Source of the DNA: DATEJJ01 sp039649115
Lineage (GTDB): Bacteria; Actinomycetota; Actinomycetes; Mycobacteriales; Micromonosporaceae
NCBI GenBank assembly: GCA_039649115.1
Contig: JBBWZQ010000057.1
Coordinates: forward strand, 5,353 to 69,352
Direction of reading: 5' to 3'
DNA: 64,000 bases
A program made the translations under genes and the position numbers. The stretch's first letter is position 1, and the number at the start of each line of letters is the position of its first letter. The notes beneath the pieces were generated by a model, which worked only from the letters and a program-made list of their open reading frames with translations, had not been told where the DNA came from and did no database searches. Of this stretch, positions 50,705-58,973 are shown piece by piece.

Positions 50705-53700
50705 CTACGGTAGCTGGCCTGCGCCGGGAGCTTGCGGGTCCGCGCCGGTGACACTGACCGAGACCCGCACCCGCTCACCCTCGCCGACCTCGCCTTCGAA
50801 GGCGTCCGGCCCGGCCGGGCCGAGGGTCACCGACACCGCCAGCGTCTCGCGCGCGACGAACTCCCGGTGCGCCTCGACCGCGGCCGACACCTCGGGCGAG
50901 GCCTCGACCACCAGCGCGATCCGGTCCGCGACGTCCAGCCCGGCGGCACGGCGCGCCTGCTGCACCACCCGTACCACATCGCGGGCCAGCCCTTCGGCGG
51001 CGAGTTCCGGCGTGACCCTGGTGTCCAGGACCACGACGCCCTCGCCGCCGGGCAGCGGCGCCGAGTGTTCGGCGTCCGCGGCGACCAGCTTCAGCTCGTA
51101 CTCCCCCTCCCGCAGCGGCACGCCGCCCGCGGTGACCACGCCGTCGGTGACCGACCAGTCGCCGGCCTTGACCGCCTTGATGACCTGCTGCACCTGGCCG
51201 CCGAGGCGCGGCCCGAGCAGCCGCGGCACCACGGTCAGCACCCGCTCGCAGTAGTCGGCCAGCTCGCCGGTGAACTCCACCGCCTTCACGTTGACCTCGT
51301 CGGCGACCAGGTCGGTGAGGGCCCGCAGCCGCTGCGCGTCCGGCGCCGCGACGGTCAGCGACGGCAGCGGCAGCCGTACCCGAAGCCCCTTCGCCTTGCG
51401 CAGCGACAGGGCCGCGGAGCAGACGTCGCGCACCGCGTCCATGGTGGACACCAGCGCCGGGTCGGCCGGGAACCGCGCCGCGTCGGGCCAGTCGGCCAGG
51501 TGCACCGAGCGCTCGCCGGTCAGCCCGCGCCAGATCTCCTCGGCGGTCAGCGGGGCCAGCGGCGCGACCACCCGGCACAGGGTCTCCAGGACCGTGTACA
51601 GGGTGTCGAACGCGTCCCGGTCGCCGGCCCAGAACCGGTCGCGCGAGCGGCGCACGTACCAGTTGGTCAGCGCGTCCAGGTAACCGCGCACGGCGGTACA
51701 GGCGCCGGAGATGTCCTGCTCGTCCATGCGCGCGGTCACGTCCTCGACCAGCTGCCCGGTCTTCGCCAGCACGTACCGGTCCAGCAGGTCCGGCGAGTCG
51801 AACCGGCGCACCGCCTGGTACGAGTCCGCGTTCGCGTACAGCGTGAAGAAGTACCAGACGTTCCACAGTGGAAGGAGCACGTGCCGGGTCGAGTCGCGGA
51901 TGGTGGACTCGCTGACGATGACGTCGCCGCCGCGCAGCACCGGCGAGGACATCAGGGTCCACCGCATCGCGTCCGACCCGTACCGGTCGAACATCGCGTA
52001 GACGTCGGGGTAGTTGCGCAGGCTCTTGGACATCTTGCGCCCGTCGGAGCCCAGCACGATGCCGTGCACCACGCAGTTGCCGAAGGCGGGCCGGTCGAAC
52101 AGCGCCGTGGCCAGTACGTGCAGGGTGTAGAACCAGCCGCGCACCTGCGGGATGTACTCGACGATGAAGTCGCCGGGGTAGTGGCTCTCGAACCAGTCCG
52201 CGTTCTCGAACGGGTAGTGCACCTGGGCGAACGGCATCGAGCCGGACTCGAACCAGCAGTCCAGCACCTCGGGCACCCGGCGCATCACCGAGCGACCGGT
52301 CGGGTCGTCCGGGTTGGGCCGGGTCAGCTCGTCGATGCCGGGCCGGTGCAGGTCGGTGACGCGCACACCGAAGTCGGCTTCGAGGCAAGCCAGCGAGCCG
52401 TACACGTCCACGCGCGGGTACGCCGGGTCGTCGGACTTCCAGACCGGTATCGGCGAGCCCCAGAACCGGTTGCGGCTGATCGACCAGTCGCGCGCGTTGG
52501 ACAGCCACTTGCCGAACGAGCCGTCCTTGATGTGCTCGGGCACCCAGTGGATCTGCTGGTTCAGCTCCACCATCCGGTCCCGGAACCGGGTGACGGCCAC
52601 GAACCAGGAGGAGACGGCCTTGTAGACCAGCGGGGTGTCGCAGCGCCAGCAGTGCGGGTACGAGTGGGTGTACGTGTCGTGCCGCACCACCCGGCCGTGC
52701 GCCTTGAGGTCGGCGATCACCGGCTTGTTCGCCTCGAACACCTGCAGCCCCTGGTACGCCGGTACCAGCGCGGTGAACCGGGTGTGGTCGTCCACCGTGA
52801 CCACGGTCGGTATCCCGGCCGCGATGCACGCGTTCTGGTCGTCCTCGCCGAACGCGGGTGCCAGGTGCACCACCCCGGTGCCGTCCTCGGTCGTCACGAA
52901 GTCGGCCACCAGCACCTGGTACGCCTCCGGACCGGCCTGGTCGACGAGGAAGCCGAACAGCGGCGTGTACCGGCGCCCGGCCAGCTCCGCGCCGGTGACC
53001 GTACCGACCGGGGTGTAGTCGGCCAGCTCCTTCGCGTACGCACCGACCCGGGCGGTACCCAGCGCGACCCGCTGACCGTCCTTCTCCAGCACCGTGTACT
53101 CGATGTCCGGGCCGACCGCGAGCGCCAGGTTGGACGGCAGCGTCCACGGTGTGGTCGTCCAGACGAGCAGCCTGAGCGGGCCCTCCTCGGCGGTGGGCAG
53201 CAGGTCGAACGCGACGGTCAGCGCCGGGTCGTGCCGGTCGCGGTAGACGTCGTCCATCCGCGTCTCGGTGTTCGACAGCGGCGTCTCGCAGCGCCAGCAG
53301 TACGCCAGCACCCGGAAGCCCTCGTAGACCAGCCCCTTGTCGTGCAGGGTCTTGAAGGCCCACATAACGCTTTCCATGTAGTCCGGGTCGAGGGTCTTGT
53401 AGTCGTTGGCGAAGTCGACCCAGCGGGCCTGCCGCGTGACGTAGCGCTCCCAGTCCTTCGTGTAGCGCAGCACCGACGAGCGGCACGCCTCGTTGAACCT
53501 CGCCACGCCGAGGGCGACGATCTCGGCCTTGGTCGTGATGCCGAGCTGCTTCTCCGCCTCGACCTCGGCCGGCAGCCCGTGGCAGTCCCAGCCGAAGCGC
53601 CGCTCCACCCGCCGGCCGCGCATGGTCTGGTACCGCGGCACCACGTCCTTGACATAGCCGGTGAGCAGGTGCCCGTAGTGGGGCAGGCCGTTGGCGAAGG

Positions 53701-53866
53701 GCGGTCCGTCGTAGAAGACGTACTCGTTGGCCCCGGCCGCCCGGCTCTCGACCGAGGCGGCGAACGTCTTGTCCGCCGTCCAGTAGTCGAGGACGCGCGT
53801 CTCCACGGCGGGCAGGTCGGGACTCGCCGGTACCCCGGCGTCGGAGTTGTGCTTCGGGTACACCAT
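50705..53866 (-). CDS. ileS: Isoleucyl-tRNA synthetase (eukaryote-like type)
   Basis: The 1053-residue class I synthetase has PHYGHLL (HIGH motif, about residues 62-68), KMSKSLRN (near 607), the editing domain between, and a long anticodon-binding C-terminal part. Its length and the motif TGYVKDVVPRYQTMRG place it in the eukaryote-like (mupirocin-resistant type 2) group common in actinobacteria. The ATG at 53866 follows GAGGAG, which lies in the sequestering helix of a T-box riboswitch. Translation therefore should rise when tRNA-Ile is uncharged. Confidence 0.95.
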   Translation of the reverse strand: MVYPKHNSDAGVPASPDLPAVETRVLDYWTADKTFAASVESRAAGANEYVFYDGPPFANGLPHYGHLLTGYVKDVVPRYQTMRGRRVERRFGWDCHGLPAEVEAEKQLGITTKAEIVALGVARFNEACRSSVLRYTKDWERYVTRQARWVDFANDYKTLDPDYMESVMWAFKTLHDKGLVYEGFRVLAYCWRCETPLSNTETRMDDVYRDRHDPALTVAFDLLPTAEEGPLRLLVWTTTPWTLPSNLALAVGPDIEYTVLEKDGQRVALGTARVGAYAKELADYTPVGTVTGAELAGRRYTPLFGFLVDQAGPEAYQVLVADFVTTEDGTGVVHLAPAFGEDDQNACIAAGIPTVVTVDDHTRFTALVPAYQGLQVFEANKPVIADLKAHGRVVRHDTYTHSYPHCWRCDTPLVYKAVSSWFVAVTRFRDRMVELNQQIHWVPEHIKDGSFGKWLSNARDWSISRNRFWGSPIPVWKSDDPAYPRVDVYGSLACLEADFGVRVTDLHRPGIDELTRPNPDDPTGRSVMRRVPEVLDCWFESGSMPFAQVHYPFENADWFESHYPGDFIVEYIPQVRGWFYTLHVLATALFDRPAFGNCVVHGIVLGSDGRKMSKSLRNYPDVYAMFDRYGSDAMRWTLMSSPVLRGGDVIVSESTIRDSTRHVLLPLWNVWYFFTLYANADSYQAVRRFDSPDLLDRYVLAKTGQLVEDVTARMDEQDISGACTAVRGYLDALTNWYVRRSRDRFWAGDRDAFDTLYTVLETLCRVVAPLAPLTAEEIWRGLTGERSVHLADWPDAARFPADPALVSTMDAVRDVCSAALSLRKAKGLRVRLPLPSLTVAAPDAQRLRALTDLVADEVNVKAVEFTGELADYCERVLTVVPRLLGPRLGGQVQQVIKAVKAGDWSVTDGVVTAGGVPLREGEYELKLVAADAEHSAPLPGGEGVVVLDTRVTPELAAEGLARDVVRVVQQARRAAGLDVADRIALVVEASPEVSAAVEAHREFVARETLAVSVTLGPAGPDAFEGEVGEGERVRVSVSVTGADPQAPGAGQLP

Positions 53867-53869
53867 GTC

Positions 53870-53996
53870 TCCTCGCGCTACGTCAAGACGCCCGTACGCG
53901 AGGACGAGTGCCGGGAGCACCCGCGGTACCACCTCGCTTGACGGTCCCGCGGGACCGTCCGCTCGTTGGTCGGCTGTGACGGGCCGATCCCGTCCG
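53870..53996 (-). promoter_or_regulatory. Translational T-box riboswitch of ileS
   Basis: The T-box sequence GGTGGTACCGCGG lies at 53921-53933 (minus strand). Upstream on the RNA is a 6-bp stem (GACGGG/CCCGTC, 53978-53994) whose loop ATCGG holds the Ile codon AUC as specifier, then an 18-base perfect palindrome ACGGTCCCGCGGGACCGT (53941-53958), like Stem III. Downstream, TCCTCGCG (53897-53904) pairs exactly with CGCGAGGA (53870-53877), hiding the GAGGAG ribosome-binding site. This is the design of actinobacterial ileS T-boxes with very short Stem I. Confidence 0.85.
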
Positions 53997-53999
53997 GTT

Positions 54000-54035
54000 C
54001 TACTCGGGCCGGCGGCTGCTACTCGGGCCGGCGGC
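54000..54035. repeat. 17-bp direct repeat next to the ileS T-box
   Basis: CTACTCGGGCCGGCGGC occurs at 54000-54016 and 54019-54035, two bases apart. It lies just upstream of the T-box RNA on the minus strand and may belong to the promoter or operator. No known site matches. Confidence 0.75.
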
Positions 54036-54123
54036 CCTTTCTTCCGGAGGCTCACCGGTGATGGCCGGGTCGAAGCCTGTCCCGCAAGAGTACCCGACGC
54101 CGCCGGTGGGCTCACCCGGATAC

Positions 54124-55203
54124 TCAGGCCCTCGGCCCCCGCTCCTCCTCCGGCGCGGCCAGCCAGCCGGAGAGCCAGTCGTAGACCGAGGGCTCCAGGA
54201 CCAGCCAGACCCCGCCGGTGTGCCCGCCCTGCGGCACGAGCACCGTGGTGACCGACAGCGGCGGCCGGGCGGCCGCCACGAAGTGCTGCAGGCTCGCGTA
54301 CCCGTTGCGGTCGTCGCGCGCGGACGACAGGAACACCGGCATGTCCGGTACGGGCAGGTGCTGGATCCTCCACAGTGGACTGTTTTCCAGGCGCAGCCGG
54401 CGGTCGCCCCGGTAGAGGTCGCCGGTGGTGCGGTCGGTCAACGCCCAGAAGTAGCCGGACAGGCTCGCCGTCGCCGCGAACATGTCCGGGTTGCGCAGCG
54501 CGAGGTTCACCGCGCAGAAGCCGCCGGTGGAGGTACCCACGATGCCCCAGCCGGCCCGGTCGGTACGCACCCGGAACTGCTCGGTCACGGCCGCCCGGAC
54601 GTCCCTGGTCAGGAACGTCTCCCACTGCTGCCCGCCGGCCGCGTTGACGCACTCGCTGTCGTGCGTCGGACTGGTGTACTGGTACGGGAAGATCGCCACG
54701 GTCGGGGCCATCCGGCCGGCCTGGATCTCCCGGTCCAGCATCCGTGCCGCGTGCAGGCTGACCAGCCAGGTGTTGGGCGAGCCGGGGAAGCCGTCGACCG
54801 CCTCGACCACCGGGTACAGGGTGTGCGCGTGAGCCGGCGCGCCGTACCCGGGCGGCAGGTACGCGTACGCGGAGACGCTGATCCCGCTGATCCGGCCCAC
54901 GATCGTGAAGGTCACCACCCGGCTGCCGCCCTGCCCCTGGCTGACCACGCGGCCCGGCTTCACGGTGCCGGTCCGGGCGCCCGGACCGAGCAGTTGGGAC
55001 CAGGTCGTGTAGAGGTTCAGCTTGAGGTTGACCGTGATCCCAGCCACCGCCAGCGACCCGGCCACGCAGGCCAGGACGGTCAGCACCCGCAGCGGCCAGG
55101 CCCAGAACCGCTTCGTCGCCTTCCACGCCCACGCGGTCAGCACGGCCAGGGCGACACAGCCGGCCACCGCGACGGCGTCGGTGGCGATGCCGTTGGGTTC
55201 CAT
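54124..55203 (-). CDS. Membrane-anchored esterase (antigen 85/EsteraseD-like alpha/beta hydrolase)
   Basis: The 359-residue protein has two N-terminal membrane helices (about residues 10-58) and an outside alpha/beta hydrolase domain: AYLPPGYG, VVEAVDGFPGSPNTW, the nucleophile elbow GTSTGG near residue 195, a catalytic Asp region, and QGGHTGGVW as the histidine. The family includes mycolyltransferases and feruloyl-like esterases. AGGGAGG precedes the ATG. It is followed upstream by a paralogue (next feature) with 11 bases between. The substrate is unknown. Confidence 0.87.
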   Translation of the reverse strand: MEPNGIATDAVAVAGCVALAVLTAWAWKATKRFWAWPLRVLTVLACVAGSLAVAGITVNLKLNLYTTWSQLLGPGARTGTVKPGRVVSQGQGGSRVVTFTIVGRISGISVSAYAYLPPGYGAPAHAHTLYPVVEAVDGFPGSPNTWLVSLHAARMLDREIQAGRMAPTVAIFPYQYTSPTHDSECVNAAGGQQWETFLTRDVRAAVTEQFRVRTDRAGWGIVGTSTGGFCAVNLALRNPDMFAATASLSGYFWALTDRTTGDLYRGDRRLRLENSPLWRIQHLPVPDMPVFLSSARDDRNGYASLQHFVAAARPPLSVTTVLVPQGGHTGGVWLVLEPSVYDWLSGWLAAPEEERGPRA

Positions 55204-55214
55204 GCGTCGCCTCC

Positions 55215-56285
55215 CTAGGACAGCACCGGTCGCGCGCCCGCGGCCCGGGCCGGCGTGGCGCGGGGTGGGCCCGGGGTGAATTCGGACCGCGGGTGCGGCC
55301 GCCGCGGCCTGGGCTTGGGCGGGATGCCGATCGGGCCGATCTCCGGCGGGTTGAGCGGTGCCGGCAGCAGCGGGTAGATCCAGGCCATTGCGGCGGACAG
55401 GCGGGCCGGAGCGGTCCCCACGAGCAGCAGCCGCACCGCCGGCGGGAGTACGCCGCCGGCCACCCTGGCCACCAGGCACCTCGGCTGCTCCAGGGAGCCG
55501 TGCCGCACCTGCGCCAGTACCAGCGGCGGCAGCGGGGCGGCACCGTCGGCGATCACCACCCCGTCCTGGTACCGCTCGGGACGCTGGGCGAGTGCGGTCA
55601 GGGCCAGCGCGGCGTCCGCCCCGATGCCGACGAGCGCCCAGCCGTGCGAGCTGACGCGCACGTCGAGGCTGAGCGCGTACGGCAGCCGGTCGGTGACCGT
55701 ACCCCCTGCACCAGCGGCAGCGGTGCCGGCCGCGCGGGACAGGCGGAGGAAGACCACGACGGCGGCCCTGCTCTGGACCATGGTCTCCAGCACCTGCCGG
55801 TCGTTCCAGGCGCCCTGGGCCGGTCCGGTCTGCGGCGGCGCGGCCACCACGATCACCGGAAAGCGCAGCGCCGGCCCGTCGAAGTACGCCTGGGGCGCGA
55901 AGACCGTCGGCGCGCCGGCCAGTCCCCAACCGCCCCAACCGGGCGGCTCCCAGGCAAAGGTCACGCCGTGCTTCGCGCCGCGCAGGTCCCGGCCGTGCAG
56001 CCAGCCGTCCAGCCGCGCGGCGGGGACGGGCACCGGCTTCGGCTCGGGTACGGGGTGCAGCAGCGCGGCCCACGACGGGTAGAGGTCGAACGCCCGGTTG
56101 GCCACGACGCCGAGCGTGAACAGGGCCACCGCCTCGCACAGCAGGATGCTGACAGTGCGGGTGAACACCCTCGCCGGACCGCCGTGTCGCCAGCCGACGA
56201 TGGTGAGCCCGATCGCCAGCTTGGTGCCGATCCAGCAGACGACCAGCAGCGGCAACCCGGTCAACGACAAGCCCGACCCCCACAT
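55215..56285 (-). CDS. Membrane-anchored esterase paralogue lacking the catalytic serine (pseudoenzyme)
   Basis: The 356-residue protein has the same layout as its neighbour: two N-terminal helices, then an alpha/beta hydrolase-like domain. WALVGIGADAALALTAL aligns with WGIVGTSTGGFCAVNLAL of the active esterase, so the nucleophile Ser is replaced by Gly. The histidine loop is also not evident, and a Pro/Arg-rich C-terminal tail of about 35 residues is added. It is probably inactive and could be a partner or a regulator. Start codon ATG at 56285; SD is weak. Confidence 0.75.
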   Translation of the reverse strand: MWGSGLSLTGLPLLVVCWIGTKLAIGLTIVGWRHGGPARVFTRTVSILLCEAVALFTLGVVANRAFDLYPSWAALLHPVPEPKPVPVPAARLDGWLHGRDLRGAKHGVTFAWEPPGWGGWGLAGAPTVFAPQAYFDGPALRFPVIVVAAPPQTGPAQGAWNDRQVLETMVQSRAAVVVFLRLSRAAGTAAAGAGGTVTDRLPYALSLDVRVSSHGWALVGIGADAALALTALAQRPERYQDGVVIADGAAPLPPLVLAQVRHGSLEQPRCLVARVAGGVLPPAVRLLLVGTAPARLSAAMAWIYPLLPAPLNPPEIGPIGIPPKPRPRRPHPRSEFTPGPPRATPARAAGARPVLS

Positions 56286-56354
56286 CCGAGACCCGCCGCC
56301 ATCTTCCCAGCGGACCCGGTAAAGCGGAAGTGAAGGATCCTTACAAGCTGTAGG

Positions 56355-56765
56355 TCAGGACAGGTCGGGGAACCAGAGGCCGATCTCGCGCTTGGCGCTG
56401 TCCGGCGAGTCCGAGGCGTGCACCAGGTTCTCCTGGTTGGACAGGGAGAGATCACCGCGGATCGTCCCGGGTGCCGCCTTGCGCCCGTCGGTCGCGCCGA
56501 CCATGGTCCGCACCACGTCGATCGCCTGCTCGCCGGAGAGGATCGCCGCGACCAGCGGCCCGCTGGTCATGAACGCCTTGAGCGACGGATAGAAGCCCTT
56601 GTCGAGGTGCTCCGCGTAGTGCTGGTCGGCGAGCGTGGCGTCCATCGCGCGCAGCACCAGCGCGTCGATGGTGAAACCTCTTCGCTCGAACCGGCCGAGG
56701 ATCTCGCCGACCAGCCCCCGGCCCACCCCGTCCGGCTTTATCAGTACCAGCGTCCGCTCACGCAC
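56355..56765 (-). CDS. ndk: Nucleoside diphosphate kinase
   Basis: The 136-residue enzyme balances nucleoside triphosphates. It starts RERTLVLIKPDGVGRGLVG and contains the phosphorylated histidine in NLVHASDSP (His116; usually NxIHGSD, here Ala for Gly). The GTG at 56765 is chosen because GAGGAGGA precedes it by 7 bases and the fold begins there. It lies next to DUF4233/folC/valS, as in other actinobacteria, though here a VOC gene intervenes. Confidence 0.95.
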   Translation of the reverse strand: MRERTLVLIKPDGVGRGLVGEILGRFERRGFTIDALVLRAMDATLADQHYAEHLDKGFYPSLKAFMTSGPLVAAILSGEQAIDVVRTMVGATDGRKAAPGTIRGDLSLSNQENLVHASDSPDSAKREIGLWFPDLS

Positions 56766-57015
56766 GGCAGTCCTCCTCTTCGTGCCCGTGGTCGTATATT
56801 CGTCATTCCCCGGCGGGTCATATCCGAAGTCCCCCGGTAGGTGATGAGAGCCTAGACAGGTCCACTTCCCGTCAGGCGCCGGTACCCCAGATATCACCGA
56901 CTCCATCGGCCACTTTCGCGGCTTCGCCACATGCGCCTGGCCGCGGAGCTTGCGGAGCGGCTACAGTCAGCGGTCCCATGGAGCGTGACGGACAACCTCC
57001 CGGGGAGGTCGTGCA

Positions 57016-58548
57016 GTGCCGAGTAACCGCCGCTGGTCGGTGTCGGACGGCCGCAAGCTCGCCACAGGCATCCTCGCCGTGTCCGCGTTCTTCATCGTCA
57101 GCGCGAGCGTCGGCGCGCAGAGCTGGGAACTGGCCGCGCTCGGCGTCGCGGTGCTCGCCGCCGGCATCACCCTCTACGTGGTGTCCGCCATGAACAGCCG
57201 GTCCTTCGCCTACGTCCCGGGGACGGCGCACGTGATCAGCAGTTCGCCGCCGCCCGCGGCGGCGTTGCAGGGCCGCTGCGAGATGCAGATCGTGGTGCAC
57301 GCGCCGGGCATGGACGACGTCGCGGTCAAGATCAGAGACGCGGGGGTACCGGTCTCGAAGTGGCCCGACCCGGGAGCGACGCTGCCGATCCTCGTCGCCA
57401 TCGGCGACCCGCGACGGGTCCGGGTGCTCTGGGACAACGTGCGCACGCACGGCGAGATGGCCGACGGCCGGGGCGAGGTCTTCGACGGTGACGTCGCGAT
57501 CGACGAGCCCTACGACCTCTTCGACAGCTTCCCCGAACCGGCCTCTGTGGACGGCGACGAGAGCTACGTCGACGACCGCGTCATCGAGTTCGACATCGAC
57601 CCGACCGGGGTCATCCTCGACCCCGATCCGCCGGCGGTCAGCGTGATCGACGCGAGCGTCGACGAGCCGGCCGGCGAGGATCCCGCCGCGGGCACGGCGG
57701 CGGAGTCCCCGCCCCCCGCCCGGACCGTGCCGCCGCGGCCCCGCCCCCGCCCGTCACCGCGCCCCTCCCCCCGACCGCGCCGCCCGGTGGAGTCGGTCGA
57801 CCCGACCGGATCCTCGGTGGGGGGCATCGATCCGGACGCGGGCGACGGCGGCAGCTCGGTCGCGGTCGCGGACCGGCCCGGTGCCCGGGCGTCGACCGCC
57901 GAGCCGGGCGCCGGCCTCGCGACCGACCAGGAGTCCGGCGCGGCCGCCGAACCGGCGGCCACCGAGCCGGCCACCGGCCGGGCCGCGTCGAAGGAGCAGC
58001 CCGGCGACACCGACGATCCGCCCACCCTGCAGATCCAGCATCTGGTACCGGCCTCGCCCGCGGTACCGGCGATCCCCGACCCGGCACCGCCCCACGGCGC
58101 CCTGCCGGAGGAGGAGACCGGCGAGATCTCGGACGCGTACCTCGCCGTCTCGCCGCCACCCGGCCAGGGCGGGCCCGGTCCCGTCTACGGAGTCGGGGTC
58201 ACGCTGTTCGTGTCCAACCTCGGCCGCTCGGTCTCGTTCTACCGCGACCTGCTCGGCTTCCAGCAGGTGGACATGGGCCCGGGCAGCGCGGTGCTGGAGT
58301 CCGGGGACGGGCGCATCGTGCTGCGCCGGGTCGTGGACATGGCCCCGGTCGACCGGCGCCTGGTCTACCTGCTGCTGGAGGTGGCCGACGTGCAGGTGGC
58401 CTACGAGGACCTACGCGCGCGGGGTGTGGAGTTCGTGCACCGGCCCCGCGCGGTGAGCCGGTACGAGCAGCTGGAGCTGTGGTCGGCGGCGTTCCGCGAT
58501 CCCGACGGGCACGGCATCGCCCTGACCCGCTGGGACCTGCGCCACTAG
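57016..58548 (+). CDS. Membrane-anchored protein with C-terminal VOC (glyoxalase-fold) domain
   Basis: The 510-residue protein has two N-terminal membrane helices (about 14-58), a small beta-rich domain (about 75-150), an acidic Pro/Ala-rich low-complexity region of more than 200 residues (PRPRPRPSPRPSPRPRRP), and a VOC domain (about 393-505: GVTLFVSNLGRSVSFYRDLLGF, then FRDPDGHGIAL). VOC enzymes are usually soluble metal enzymes, so anchoring and the long linker are odd. The GTG at 57016 follows GGGGAGG. It is divergent from ndk. A sensory or binding role is possible; no function is assigned. Confidence 0.78.
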   Translation: MPSNRRWSVSDGRKLATGILAVSAFFIVSASVGAQSWELAALGVAVLAAGITLYVVSAMNSRSFAYVPGTAHVISSSPPPAAALQGRCEMQIVVHAPGMDDVAVKIRDAGVPVSKWPDPGATLPILVAIGDPRRVRVLWDNVRTHGEMADGRGEVFDGDVAIDEPYDLFDSFPEPASVDGDESYVDDRVIEFDIDPTGVILDPDPPAVSVIDASVDEPAGEDPAAGTAAESPPPARTVPPRPRPRPSPRPSPRPRRPVESVDPTGSSVGGIDPDAGDGGSSVAVADRPGARASTAEPGAGLATDQESGAAAEPAATEPATGRAASKEQPGDTDDPPTLQIQHLVPASPAVPAIPDPAPPHGALPEEETGEISDAYLAVSPPPGQGGPGPVYGVGVTLFVSNLGRSVSFYRDLLGFQQVDMGPGSAVLESGDGRIVLRRVVDMAPVDRRLVYLLLEVADVQVAYEDLRARGVEFVHRPRAVSRYEQLELWSAAFRDPDGHGIALTRWDLRH

Positions 58549-58973
58549 CGGCCGAGGATGGTGCGGCGCACCGACAGCACGTAGATCCAGACGGCACCGA
58601 AGAGGATCCCGAGCACCAGCAGCGCGAGGTTGAACACCCCGCACAGCGCGAGCAGGCCCTGCAGCCCGAGGCCGGCGTACCAGGCCCAGCGGTGGCGCAC
58701 CAGCCCGGCCAGCACCAGGCACGCGACCACGAGCGTGAGGATCGCGCCGATCGCGACGCCGGTCAGGTGCCCGGCCAGCTTGATCAACGGTACGATCGCC
58801 AGCAGCAGCACGATCGCCTCCATGACCAGGGCAGCGGCTCCCAGGCCCCGCACCGCCGCGGCCGGGTTGCGCAGCCCGGACCGCTGCTGGTTCTGGGAGG
58901 GCTGCTCGTCCTGGGGCTGCTGGTCCTGGGGCTGCTGGTCCTGGGACGGCTGGTCCTGGGACGGCTCGGTCAT
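58545..58973 (-). CDS. DUF4233 membrane protein
   Basis: The 142-residue protein has a Gln/Pro-rich N-terminus (repeats of SQDQP, QQPQD) and four hydrophobic helices (about 42-135) ending in SVRRTILGR. It is the conserved protein between folC and ndk in actinobacteria (M. tuberculosis Rv2446c). The N-terminal repeat comes from a 15- to 18-bp DNA repeat. Its ATG overlaps the folC stop by 4 nt. Function unknown. Confidence 0.88.
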   Translation of the reverse strand: MTEPSQDQPSQDQQPQDQQPQDEQPSQNQQRSGLRNPAAAVRGLGAAALVMEAIVLLLAIVPLIKLAGHLTGVAIGAILTLVVACLVLAGLVRHRWAWYAGLGLQGLLALCGVFNLALLVLGILFGAVWIYVLSVRRTILGR

